50,472 bases of DNA from [Zimmermannella] faecalis ATCC 13722 (GCF_000381765.1 NZ_KB907086.1:1-50472); one strand, 5' to 3'. Shown: positions 33,812 through 41,642, counted from the first letter of the stretch. Translations and numbers: made by a program. The notes: generated by a model not told the origin, from the letters alone.

Positions 33812-34441
33812 TCATTCCGCGAGCTGCAGTTGCGCGGGGAGGAACTCGCGCACCGGCGTGCGGGTCGCCCCGGGCTCGACCGACGCGATCGCCCAGAGCA
33901 GCACCGCGACACCGACGCAGCCGGGGTCGGGAACGCCGAGCGCGCGGTCGCCGACATAGCTGCTGCGACCCCGGCGGGCCCGCATCGTTGCCGTCGCCAC
34001 CGCCGCGTCGGCGGCGGCCTTCGCGGCCTGACCAGCCGACTCCCCCGCCTCGAGTGCGCGCACCGCCGGCACGAGCGCGTCGACGAGCGTGCGGTCGCCG
34101 GGCTCCGCCTCACCGACGCGCTGAATCGCCTCGGTGCCGCGCGCGAGCCCGATCCGCAGCCAGTCACGCTCGCCGGATTCCTGGCACGACGCGATCGCCT
34201 GCAACAGCAGTCCGAACAGCGGGCCGCTCGTGCCTCCGACGTCATCGAGGAACACGTCGGCGGCGACGCGATACTCGTCGTCGTCGGGCCGGCGCGCGAG
34301 GGTGGCCACCACGAGGTCGGCCGCACCCCGCAGGTTCTCGCCGAAGTCACCGTCGCCCGACACCTGGTCGAAGTGGGTGAGGTCGCGGAGCAGTTCGGTC
34401 GCAGCGTCGCGAAGCGCTTCGAACGCGGATGTGCTGGTCAT
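33812..34441 (-). CDS. dhaL: Dihydroxyacetone kinase ATP/ADP-binding subunit DhaL
   Basis: DhaL binds the nucleotide and hands phosphate to the ketose held by DhaK. The 209-residue product has the three magnesium Asp residues D25, D30 and D32 (FDQVSGDGDFG, where most relatives have GDGDHG), GGTSGPLFG and the nucleotide-side ARRGRSSYVGDRALGVPDPG. The ATG overlaps the stop of dhaK by four bases. No dhaM (PTS phosphodonor) is adjacent, so direct use of ATP, as in the split tetrulose kinases of actinobacteria and proteobacteria, is more likely than PTS coupling. An orphan EIIA lies at 47449 but is a different family. Confidence 0.9.
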   Translation of the reverse strand: MTSTSAFEALRDAATELLRDLTHFDQVSGDGDFGENLRGAADLVVATLARRPDDDEYRVAADVFLDDVGGTSGPLFGLLLQAIASCQESGERDWLRIGLARGTEAIQRVGEAEPGDRTLVDALVPAVRALEAGESAGQAAKAAADAAVATATMRARRGRSSYVGDRALGVPDPGCVGVAVLLWAIASVEPGATRTPVREFLPAQLQLAE

Positions 34442-35436
34442 GCGAGCCTCCAGGCGGCAGTTTCGCAGGGCGCCTGCCAACGGGCGAGTTCCTGCTGATC
34501 CATCGGGACGAGGGTGAGCGAGAAGCCGCGCATGTCGAGCGCGGGCACGAGGGTTCCCGTGACGACGTCGGCGATCTCGACGCCGCGGCGCTCGAGGCCC
34601 GCGCACGCGAGTTCGGCGATGGCCGAGAGCTCGAGGCTGGTCGCGCTGCCGAGCCCGTTGACGAGCACGACGGTGCCGACGCCCGGGTCGACGCCGCGCG
34701 TGTGCGCCTGCAGGTCGGCGAGCATCCGGTCGACGGTCTGCGCCACCCCGTCATTCGCGACGCTCGCGGCGGCGCGCTCGCCGTGGATTCCGACGCCGTA
34801 CTCGAGCTCGCCCTCGGCGAGGTCGAACGCGAGCCCGCCCGCCGGGGCGGTGTGCGCGCGGCTCGCGACCGCGACGCTGCGCGCCTTCGACGCGACCTGC
34901 CGCCCCACTTCCGCGAGCGCATCCAGGCCGAGGCCCTCTTCGGCCGCCGCGCCGACCACCTTCTCGACGACGACCGTTGCAGCGGTGCCCCGTCTCCCGG
35001 TCTTCGTCTCGTCGGATTCGGTCGCGATGTCGTCGTCGACGAGCACCCGCTCGGTGCGGATGCCCTGGTCGCGCAGGCGCTCGGCGGCGATTCCGAAGTT
35101 GATGCGGTCGCCCGTGTAGTTCTTCACGATGTGGAGCACGCCCTCGTCGCGGGCGACCTCAAGGCTCGCCGCAAACACCTGGCGGTTGTGCGGCGAAGCG
35201 AAGATGCGCCCGGGAACCGCGGCGTCGAGCATCCCTCGGCCGACGAAGCCGCCGTGGAGCGGCTCGTGGCCCGAGCCGCCGCCCGACACGACCCCCACCC
35301 GCCGGGTGGCCGCGGGTTCGCGCGCCACCACGTAGCGGGGGTCTTCGTGCAGGCGCACGAGCCGGGCGTGCTCGCGCGCGAACCCGCGCAGCGCGACGAG
35401 CTCGGCATCGTCGGCGGGCAGGAAGTACTCGGTCAT
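34438..35436 (-). CDS. dhaK: Dihydroxyacetone-type kinase substrate subunit DhaK
   Basis: DhaK holds a short ketose as a covalent hemiaminal on a His. The 332-residue product has VVSGGGSGHEPLHGGFVG with His57, IVKNYTGDRINF with Asp110, and GVGIHGERA with the covalent His218, the complete active site. DhaK-type enzymes phosphorylate dihydroxyacetone, D- or L-erythrulose and related ketoses; the exact one cannot be read here. The gene is flanked by overlapping starts and stops (ATGA on both sides) with the MFS transporter upstream and dhaL downstream, so the three form one tight operon. Confidence 0.92.
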   Translation of the reverse strand: MTEYFLPADDAELVALRGFAREHARLVRLHEDPRYVVAREPAATRRVGVVSGGGSGHEPLHGGFVGRGMLDAAVPGRIFASPHNRQVFAASLEVARDEGVLHIVKNYTGDRINFGIAAERLRDQGIRTERVLVDDDIATESDETKTGRRGTAATVVVEKVVGAAAEEGLGLDALAEVGRQVASKARSVAVASRAHTAPAGGLAFDLAEGELEYGVGIHGERAAASVANDGVAQTVDRMLADLQAHTRGVDPGVGTVVLVNGLGSATSLELSAIAELACAGLERRGVEIADVVTGTLVPALDMRGFSLTLVPMDQQELARWQAPCETAAWRLA

Positions 35437-36776
35437 CGCAGTGCCTCCTGCGCCTCCGGCGCGCGGTCGGCGAGCGTGTCGGCCGAGTGGCGCACCTCGC
35501 CGGCCTTCAGTCGCGATGCCGCGAGGCTCGAGACGAGCGCGACGACGACGCAGTAGACGGCGACCCAGCCCCAGTGCCCGCCCGCGACCGCGAGCAGCGC
35601 CGCACCGATCGTCGGCGAGAGCCCGCCACCGAGCGTGGCGCCGAGCTGCTGCGTGAGCGAGAGGCCCGTGTAGCGCACATTGACCGGGTAGAGATTCGAG
35701 AAGAGCGCGCCCTGGGCCCCGTACATCGCGCCGTGGCCGATCGCGAGGCCGAGCGACATCCCGAGAATGTAGGCCCAGAGCTCGCCGGTGCCGATGAGCA
35801 TGAAGAACGGCACCGCGAGCACGAGCTGGAACAGCGCGCCACCGATGTAGACCTTGCGGCGGCCGATGCGATCAGAGAGCGCGCCGAAGATCGGCAGGGT
35901 GATGCACTCGAGCAGGCAGGCGATGAGCACCGCGAGCAGCACGAGGTCGCGCGACTGGTCGAGCTGGGTCGTGACGTAACTGATCGCGACGACGTAGTAG
36001 ATGTTGAAGAGGCCACTCTCAGCGAGCTTCGCGAGCACCGAGAACACGACGGTGCTCGGGTACTTCGTCAGGACCTCCTTCACCGGCAGGCTCTGCACCT
36101 CCTTGTCTTCGCGCATCTTCACGAACTCGGGGCTCTCGGTGACCTTGAGGCGGATGTACACGCCAACCGCGATCAGCAGGATGCTCGCGAGGAACGGGAT
36201 GCGCCACGCCCAGTCGTCGTACGCGCCGGTGGGGAGGGTCGCGTCGAGAATCGACACGAACGCCACGGGGAGAAGCACGCCCGCCGGGGTGCCGATGTGC
36301 ACGAACGACGTGTAGAAGCCCTGCCGGTGTTTCGGGCTGTATTCGAGCGCCATCAGCACGCCGCCGCCGTACTCACCGCCCATGCCGAGGCCCTGCACGA
36401 GACGGATCAATACGAGCAGAATCGGCGCCCAGATGCCGATCTGCGCGTATCCGGGGATGATGCCGATCGCGAACGTGCCGAGGCCCATCATGAGCATCGT
36501 GATGATGAGGATGTTCTTTCGGCCGAGCTTGTCGCCGAAGTGGCCGAAGATGAGGCCGCCGAGCGGCCGCGCCACGTAGCCCACGAAATACGTGGCGAAC
36601 GCGGCGAGCGTGCCCACGATCGGGTCGAAGTCGGGGAAGAACACCCGGTCGAACACGAGGGCGGCGGTCGTGGCGTAGAGCGTGAAGTCGTAGTACTCAA
36701 CGGTGGTTCCGAGCGCGCTCGCCGTCACCACCCGGCGCAGTGGGGTCTTGCCCGGCAGCTTCGTTGCTTGAGACAT
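35433..36776 (-). CDS. MFS metabolite:proton symporter of the DhaKL cluster
   Basis: The 447-residue product has twelve helices and the metabolite:H+ symporter marks: ALGTTVEYYDFTLYA in helix 1, RPLGGLIFGHFGDKLGRKNIL, LVQGLGMGGEYGGG and ALSDRIGRRKVYIG. It probably imports the acid or sugar-acid processed by the cluster. AGGAAAG lies five bases before the ATG at 36776, and its stop overlaps the dhaK start. It is divergent from the DapA-type lyase gene, with stacked dyads in the 140-base gap. Relatives carry shikimate, oxoglutarate, citrate or aromatic acids, so an acidic substrate is the best guess. Confidence 0.85.
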   Translation of the reverse strand: MSQATKLPGKTPLRRVVTASALGTTVEYYDFTLYATTAALVFDRVFFPDFDPIVGTLAAFATYFVGYVARPLGGLIFGHFGDKLGRKNILIITMLMMGLGTFAIGIIPGYAQIGIWAPILLVLIRLVQGLGMGGEYGGGVLMALEYSPKHRQGFYTSFVHIGTPAGVLLPVAFVSILDATLPTGAYDDWAWRIPFLASILLIAVGVYIRLKVTESPEFVKMREDKEVQSLPVKEVLTKYPSTVVFSVLAKLAESGLFNIYYVVAISYVTTQLDQSRDLVLLAVLIACLLECITLPIFGALSDRIGRRKVYIGGALFQLVLAVPFFMLIGTGELWAYILGMSLGLAIGHGAMYGAQGALFSNLYPVNVRYTGLSLTQQLGATLGGGLSPTIGAALLAVAGGHWGWVAVYCVVVALVSSLAASRLKAGEVRHSADTLADRAPEAQEALR

Positions 36777-36846
36777 AGTGCAGTGCTTTCCTGTCGTCGC
36801 GAATCATTGTCGTCCGGTCGTCGCTTCGTTACGACCCGTGCTAACA

Positions 36847-36882
36847 TCTGATGTATCAGACATTACATGTCATGATGTCTGA
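36847..36882. promoter_or_regulatory. Overlapping dyads in the divergent DapA-type/MFS promoter region
   Basis: TCTGAT-GT-ATCAGA (36847-36860), TCAGACAT...ATGTCTGA (36856-36863 with 36875-36882) and GACAT-TAC-ATGTC (36859-36871) overlap. Such stacked ATGT/ACAT dyads fit an FCD-type GntR regulator, most simply the one at 33040. Confidence 0.65.
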
Positions 36883-36916
36883 ATGCAACGACGCACCACC
36901 AGAAGGGCACCGAACC

Positions 36917-37822
36917 ATGAATGAGATCCAACTCGGCGGCATGATCTCGACCGTCGTCACCCCGTTCGACGCGAACGACGAGGTCAACTACGACCTGCTC
37001 CGCGCCGAGGTCGCCTACCTCCTCACGCAGGGCGTCACCGCGATCTGCGCCTGCGGCAGCACCGGCGAGGGCCAGACGCTCTCGATCGAAGAGAGCGAGG
37101 AAATCTGCCGGGTCGTGGTCGAGGAGGTCGCGGGCCGCGTGCCCGTTATCGGCGGCGTGATTCAGAACTCGACCGCGCAGGCGAAGCGCTACTCGCTCGC
37201 CCTAAAGCGCGCGGGCGTCGACGCGATTCAGGTCACCCCGGTGCACTACGTCTTCTCCCCTTCCCCCGAAGAGACCGCTACCCACTACCGCGAGATCGGC
37301 GAGGCGACCGACCTCCCGATCATCCTCTACAACGTCGTCCCCTGGGCCCTCGTGCCGGTCGACACGATCGAGCTCATGCGCGATGTGCCCCAGCTCGTCG
37401 CGGTGAAGCAGTCGGGTGGCGACATGCACCTCCTCGCCGACCTGCTGCACCGCGTGCGCGACCGCTACACGATTCTCGCCGCCCTTGACGACCTCCACTA
37501 CCCCGCGTTCGTCATGGGCGCACACGGCGCACTCGCCGCGATCCCGACCGTCACGCCCGGCCTCAGCGTCGAGCTCTGGGATGCGGTGCAGACCGGCGAC
37601 CACGCCCGGGCGCTCGAGCTCCACGAGCGCATCCTCACCGTGTGGCGCGCGATCGATGCGCCGAACCTGCCGGCGACGATCAAGGCGGCCCTCGAGCTGC
37701 AGGGTCGCGACGGCGGCCTCCCGCGGCAGCCGTTCGCGCCCGCGAGCGACGAGGAGCGTGCGCGCATCCGCGCGGCGCTCATCGACGCGAAGCTCATTGA
37801 GGCAGAGCCGCAGCTCGCCTAG
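36917..37822 (+). CDS. DapA-family aldolase/lyase, substrate unknown
   Basis: The 301-residue TIM-barrel protein has the DapA-family catalytic set: GSTGEG (48-53), Tyr near 138 (IILYNVVPW) and the Schiff-base Lys near 164 (LVAVKQSGGD). The third-position residues differ from true dihydrodipicolinate synthases, and it is unlike the DapA-type protein at 23830. The ATG at 36917 has AGAAGGG nine bases before it; an in-frame ATG at 36851 would place the start inside the operator dyads. Family members split or dehydrate 2-oxo acids with pyruvate as product or intermediate. Its divergent partners are a DhaK/DhaL kinase and an MFS importer, so it may release pyruvate and a short ketose that the kinase then phosphorylates. 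That link is inference. Confidence 0.85.
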   Translation: MNEIQLGGMISTVVTPFDANDEVNYDLLRAEVAYLLTQGVTAICACGSTGEGQTLSIEESEEICRVVVEEVAGRVPVIGGVIQNSTAQAKRYSLALKRAGVDAIQVTPVHYVFSPSPEETATHYREIGEATDLPIILYNVVPWALVPVDTIELMRDVPQLVAVKQSGGDMHLLADLLHRVRDRYTILAALDDLHYPAFVMGAHGALAAIPTVTPGLSVELWDAVQTGDHARALELHERILTVWRAIDAPNLPATIKAALELQGRDGGLPRQPFAPASDEERARIRAALIDAKLIEAEPQLA

Positions 37823-37841
37823 GCGACGAGCCAACCCACAC

Positions 37842-37887
37842 GACGGGGCCGGGGCGCGATCACTCTCGATCGCGCCCCGGCCCCGTC
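37842..37887 (+). terminator. Strong terminator after the DapA-type gene
   Basis: A perfect 20-base stem (37842-37861 with 37868-37887) has a six-base loop and is followed by TTGCG. Confidence 0.9.
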
Positions 37888-37930
37888 TTGCGTGCCCGAT
37901 GCTGTTGACACGTCGGCCGCGCTGTGCGAT

Positions 37931-37950
37931 TGTATTAATCACCTAATACA
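37931..37950. promoter_or_regulatory. Operator before the YtrA-type regulator
   Basis: TGTATTA (37931-37937) and TAATACA (37944-37950) form a seven-base-arm dyad with a six-base spacer, directly before the ribosome site AAGGAG and ATG 37968. TAATAC may also serve as the -10. Autorepression is likely. Confidence 0.65.
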
Positions 37951-37967
37951 CCAACACAAGGAGCGCG

Positions 37968-38369
37968 ATGGAGTTCACCACCTCCTCACCGATTTGGGTG
38001 CAGCTCGTCGCCGAATTCTCCCGACGCATCGTCGTCGGGGAATGGCAGCCCGGCGCACGCATCCCCGGCGTGCGCGAGATCGCCGCCGAAGTCGGCGTCA
38101 ACCCAAACACCGCCCAGCGCGCGCTCGCCGAACTCGAACGCGCCGACCTCGCCCGCTCCGAACGCACGAGCGGCCGCTTCGTCACCGACGACACCCACCG
38201 CATCGACGAGCTCCGCGCCGAGCTCGCCCGCGACGCCACCGACGCCTACATCGCCCGCGTCCGCGGGCTCGGCATGCACCAACAACAGGCAACCGACATC
38301 ATCCACTCGAGATGGGACGCCCATGACCACCACAACCAGCCCCACCCAGCCCTGAACGGAGGCGAGTGA
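37968..38369 (+). CDS. GntR-family regulator, YtrA subfamily
   Basis: The 133-residue product has only a winged helix (PIWVQLVAEFSRRIVVGEWQPGARIPGVREIAAEVGVNPNTAQRALAELERADL) and a short helical tail. That is the size and shape of YtrA-type GntR proteins, which control adjacent ABC transporters. AAGGAG lies four bases before the ATG, and a dyad lies directly upstream. Its stop is one base from the start of the ABC ATPase gene, so the three genes form one autoregulated operon. Some YtrA relatives respond to cell-wall antibiotics; that is family knowledge, not evidence here. Confidence 0.9.
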   Translation: MEFTTSSPIWVQLVAEFSRRIVVGEWQPGARIPGVREIAAEVGVNPNTAQRALAELERADLARSERTSGRFVTDDTHRIDELRAELARDATDAYIARVRGLGMHQQQATDIIHSRWDAHDHHNQPHPALNGGE

Positions 38370-38370
38370 C

Positions 38371-39072
38371 ATGACCGCCACCCCGGCTATCCAAATTCGC
38401 GACCTCGAGAAGGTCTACGGCAAGCTCCCCGCGATCTCGGGCCTCAACCTCGAGCTCGCACCGGGCCGCATCGTCGGGCTCCTCGGCGAAAACGGCTGCG
38501 GCAAGACGACGCTGCTGAAGATCCTCGGCGGCCTCATCGCCGACTACCGCGGCGACGTGCGCGTCTACGGGCACGCCCCCGGCCCCGAGTCGAAGGCAAT
38601 CGTCTCGTTCCTGCCCGACGCGAGCTTCCTGCCACAAGACGCCCGCGTGAGCCACTGCATCCGCCTCTACCGCGACTTCTTCGCCGACTTCGACGAACCG
38701 AAGGTGCACGACCTCCTCAGCTTCTTCGGCCTCGACGAAAACATGCGCCTCAAGGCGATGTCGAAGGGGATGCGCGAAAAGGTGCAGGTCGCGCTCACGA
38801 TGTCGCGCCGCGCGAAGCTGTTCCTGCTCGACGAGCCGATCAGCGGCGTCGACCCGGCCGCCCGCGAGGTGATTCTCAACGGCATTCTGCGCAACCTCGA
38901 GGAGGACTCGATGCTGCTCATCGCGACCCACCTCGTGCACGACCTCGAACCGATTCTCGACAGCGTCGTCATGATGCGCCACGGCAACGTCGTGCTGCAG
39001 GGCGACGCCGACGACCTTCGCGAAACCCACTCCATGAGCCTCGACGCACTGTTCCGGGAGACGTACCGATGA
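38371..39072 (+). CDS. ABC transporter ATP-binding protein
   Basis: The 233-residue ATPase has Walker A GLLGENGCGKTTLLK, the Q-loop region, a signature variant AMSKGMREKVQVALTMS in place of LSGGQ, Walker B LFLLDEPISGVDP and a switch His in LIATHLVHDL. This type pairs with membrane proteins of the YtrB/CcmA-like export group. It overlaps the permease gene by four bases (ATGA) and is one base behind the regulator. It energises export of an unknown compound, or removal of an antibiotic from its target. Confidence 0.92.
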   Translation: MTATPAIQIRDLEKVYGKLPAISGLNLELAPGRIVGLLGENGCGKTTLLKILGGLIADYRGDVRVYGHAPGPESKAIVSFLPDASFLPQDARVSHCIRLYRDFFADFDEPKVHDLLSFFGLDENMRLKAMSKGMREKVQVALTMSRRAKLFLLDEPISGVDPAAREVILNGILRNLEEDSMLLIATHLVHDLEPILDSVVMMRHGNVVLQGDADDLRETHSMSLDALFRETYR

Positions 39073-39893
39073 CTATCACCCTGCTCAAGCACGAATACCT
39101 CCGCACCCGCACCCTGCTCGGACTGCTGCTCGGCGGCGGGCTCCTGATCGTCGCCGTCGCGACGCTGTTCGCCCTCATGAACTGGCCCGTGCTCTCGGAG
39201 CTCGGGGTCGCACTCGGGCTCGGCATCACGTTCCTGTTCTTGCCCGTCACCCAGATCGCCCTCGCGATCGACTACTGGCGCTCGAGCTACCGACAGCTCG
39301 GCTACTTCACGCAGTCGATTCCGGTGAAGGGCAGCACGATCTTCTGGGCGAAGATGCTGTGGACCTGGCTCGCCTCGCTCGCCGCGATGGCCGTGACCGT
39401 GGTCTCCGCCGCGATCTTCTGGACCGCATTCGGCCCGATGGTGGGGCTCACCGGCAACCCGTTCACGATGCTCGGCAGCGCTCTCGACTTCGTGTCGCAG
39501 TACGCCTCGGCAGGCATGATCACCGGCCTCGCAATCGCGTTCGTGCTGCAGATGCTCGTGTGGCCCGTGCAGTACTTCTTCTGCGCATCCATCGGCAGCG
39601 AGGCACCGCTGAACCGGCTCGGCGTGGGCGGCCCGATCGTCACGCTCGTCACGTTCTACTTCGTGACGCAGATCATCACGACGCTGTTCATCATGTTGGT
39701 GCCGATCGGCCTCGGCATTGAGGGCGGCAGCCTCGCGTTTGTCGGCTTCGAGTCGAACTTCTTCGAGGCCTTCTCCGGCAACGGTAACGACGACGTCATG
39801 CCGCTCGGGTTCGTGCCCGCGCTCGCGCTCATCGCGGCCGTCTGCCTCTGGCGCACGCACTACTCCTGGAACCGCAAGGTGTCGCTCGTGTAG
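39069..39893 (+). CDS. ABC transporter permease
   Basis: The 274-residue product has six hydrophobic segments: two at the start (LLGLLLGGGLLIVAVATLF, LGVALGLGITFLFLPV) and four more (MAVTVVSAAIFW, ASAGMITGLAIAFVLQM, GPIVTLVTFYFVTQIITTLFIMLVPIGLG, FVPALALIAAVCLW). It is the membrane partner of the preceding ATPase, by ATGA overlap. No substrate-binding protein is present, as expected for an exporter-type system. A hairpin at 39910-39948 ends the operon. Confidence 0.85.
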   Translation: MTITLLKHEYLRTRTLLGLLLGGGLLIVAVATLFALMNWPVLSELGVALGLGITFLFLPVTQIALAIDYWRSSYRQLGYFTQSIPVKGSTIFWAKMLWTWLASLAAMAVTVVSAAIFWTAFGPMVGLTGNPFTMLGSALDFVSQYASAGMITGLAIAFVLQMLVWPVQYFFCASIGSEAPLNRLGVGGPIVTLVTFYFVTQIITTLFIMLVPIGLGIEGGSLAFVGFESNFFEAFSGNGNDDVMPLGFVPALALIAAVCLWRTHYSWNRKVSLV

Positions 39894-39909
39894 CGCACTC
39901 CGGCGCCGC

Positions 39910-39948
39910 GGCCCCCTCATCCGCCCTCGTGGCATGGATGCGGGGGCC
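39910..39948 (+). terminator. Terminator after the ABC operon
   Basis: GGCCCCC-T-CATCC (39910-39922) pairs with GGATG-C-GGGGGCC (39936-39948) over a 13-base loop, followed by a short T-rich stretch (GTTTTC). Confidence 0.7.
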
Positions 39949-40345
39949 TCGGTCGTTTTCTGCGTGCGCCGCCCGCCTCGGCCGGCCTGCTGGGCTGCCG
40001 GCCTACGGGGTGCCGAACGCCATGGGCGCGGTCGGACGCCCCGGCCACACTTGCCCACGACACACGACTTCGGCCACGGCCTCCGTGCCCACCACCCCGC
40101 TCGACATGGGCACACTTGCGTGCCCCGGGCACACTTGCCCATCGCGCTCGACTCTGCCCACTGCATCCAGGACCTCAGCTGACCAAGCGCGCAGCCTGCC
40201 AGCGGACGCCCGCGCGCGGCAGAGCAACCGGATGGGGTTGACTTGCCCTCTGCCGCAACTCGCGACGCTGCTGTGGAAACGCGGTTCTCCACAGGGGGCG
40301 GATGCGCGGCAGCGCACGACGCGAGGCTGGGGTTCGCTGTTGGGC
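39949..40345. other. Intergenic region with repeated CACACTTG motifs
   Basis: About 400 bases hold no supported gene. CACACTTG occurs near 40046, 40111 and 40131 in related surroundings (GGC or GGG before, GCCCA or GCGTG after). It occurs again after the next gene, inside a hairpin loop near 41581. A 53-bp repeat copy lies at 40118-40170. The promoter of the gene at 40346 must also lie here. Confidence 0.6.
40118..40170. repeat. 53-bp dispersed repeat, copy 1
   Basis: This copy matches 41485-41537 at 47 of 53 positions without gaps. Together the copies flank the AbiEi-like gene as direct repeats. It includes CGCTCGACTCTGCCCAC. Confidence 0.8.
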
Positions 40346-41389
40346 ATGAACCTGATCTTCACGCAGCGAGACATTGCGCCCGACCCGCTCACAGCCAGTG
40401 AGTTTCTGCCCGAGGACGAGCAGTTGCAGCGCGTCTACCGCGGGGTCTACCTCGAGATGAAAGGCGAGGACTTCGCGAAGCTAAAGCCCGAGGTCGTGCA
40501 CGCCGCGCGAGTGTTCGCGGCCCGCGGCAGCATGACCCAGGGAACAGTCTGCGGTGCGAGCGCGGCAATCTTGCACGGGCTGCCGCTGCTGCAGTCGCGC
40601 ATTCCCGAGAAGGTGCAACTGTGTCGCGACTGGAGCGACGCATCCGGCGGCTGGGTGCGCACCCGACAGATGCGACTCGACGACAACGACTGCGTCGAGG
40701 TCGCGGGCTTGCCTTGCACGTCGCTCGCACGCACAGTGCGCGACCTGGCCGGCGAGCTTTCGTTGCCCGAACTCCTTGCGGTGACCGACGCGGCGTTAGC
40801 GAGGGGCGCCGACCTCGCCCCGCTCGCGACCGTACGCAAACACGGCCGCAGACTGCGCTGGGTGCTGGAGCACGCGAATGAGCGATCCGAGAGCATCGGC
40901 GAGTCGTGGAGCCGGTACATCATGATCACGACCGGCATCGACCTGCCGCTGCAGCAGGCGACCGTGCTCGACCAATACGGCGATTTCGTGGCACGGGTCG
41001 ACTTCGCGGTTCCCGGACTCGTCGGCGAGTTCGACGGCAAGACGAAGTACACCGACCTCGTGCCAGTCGGCGAGAGCGCGGGCGACGTGATCATGAATGA
41101 GAAGCACCGCGAGAAGCGGATGCGCGGCCTCGGTCTCGAGGTCACGCGGTGGGGATGGACGGATCTGCGCGACCCGACCGGCTTGGCCAGGCAGTGGACG
41201 CAGGCTCTGGCTCGCGCATCCCGTCAACCCGCACCGCTCGCGCGGGTCGCCCTGGAGCCCGTCCGACGTGTCGCGCCGCCCGACTGGACCGCGATGTTTA
41301 CTCGCCTCGCGCTCCCCGCGCGGCACGCGGTAACCGCAACGACGGCATCCCTCGTGCCCGAGTTGCTCGTGCCCGCGCTCGAGCCGTGA
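40346..41389 (+). CDS. AbiEi-like antitoxin domain with PD-(D/E)XK nuclease-like C-terminus
   Basis: The 347-residue product resembles actinobacterial proteins named type IV antitoxin AbiEi-domain proteins. The N-terminus has RVYRGVYLEM, VHAARVFAARGSMTQGTVCGASAAILHGLPLL and CTSLARTVRDLAGELSLPELLAVTDAAL. The C-terminal half looks like a DUF559/Vsr-type nuclease fold, with possible active-site residues Asp219 (ARVDFAVP), Glu228 or Asp230 and Lys232 (GEFDGKTKY), then EKHREKRMRGLGLEVTRWGWTDL. No AbiEii toxin gene is next to it. ATG 40346 is chosen as the first start giving the conserved N-terminus; no clear ribosome site was seen. Direct repeats flank the gene, which hints at mobility. Function, whether defence or otherwise, is unproven. 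Confidence 0.75.
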   Translation: MNLIFTQRDIAPDPLTASEFLPEDEQLQRVYRGVYLEMKGEDFAKLKPEVVHAARVFAARGSMTQGTVCGASAAILHGLPLLQSRIPEKVQLCRDWSDASGGWVRTRQMRLDDNDCVEVAGLPCTSLARTVRDLAGELSLPELLAVTDAALARGADLAPLATVRKHGRRLRWVLEHANERSESIGESWSRYIMITTGIDLPLQQATVLDQYGDFVARVDFAVPGLVGEFDGKTKYTDLVPVGESAGDVIMNEKHREKRMRGLGLEVTRWGWTDLRDPTGLARQWTQALARASRQPAPLARVALEPVRRVAPPDWTAMFTRLALPARHAVTATTASLVPELLVPALEP

Positions 41390-41484
41390 GCTCGAATCCT
41401 AGCTTCGAGCAGCGAGCTCGAGCCGTCGACGCACGCCGCGAGTGCGAGCAGCCGACCCGCGCCGCGAGCGCAGTGGGCGCGCTC

Positions 41485-41537
41485 GCGTGCCACGGGCTCA
41501 CTTGCCCACTGCGCTCGACTCTGCCCACCGCATCCGG
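41485..41537. repeat. 53-bp dispersed repeat, copy 2
   Basis: This is the direct-repeat partner of 40118-40170, lying about 100 bases after the stop of the AbiEi-like gene. Confidence 0.8.
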
Positions 41538-41555
41538 CGACACGACCACGAACGA

Positions 41556-41613
41556 AGGGGGCGGGGCCGGATGCGCTGGCCACACTTGGCCACTGCATCC
41601 GGCCCCGCCCCCT
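41556..41613. terminator. Long bidirectional hairpin with repeat motif in its loop
   Basis: A 19-base perfect stem (41556-41574 with 41595-41613) encloses TGGCCA-CACT-TGGCCA, which can pair again. It separates the AbiEi-like gene from the convergent aminotransferase. The loop carries the CACACTTG motif seen in the upstream intergenic region. Confidence 0.85.
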
Positions 41614-41642
41614 GCATTCGCAAAGCGCGAGCGCTGCCGAAC

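Noticed and set aside
36851-36916. Longer start (ATG 36851) for the second DapA-type gene
   Set aside because: It would start inside the operator dyads and add residues outside the family; ATG 36917 has a ribosome site.
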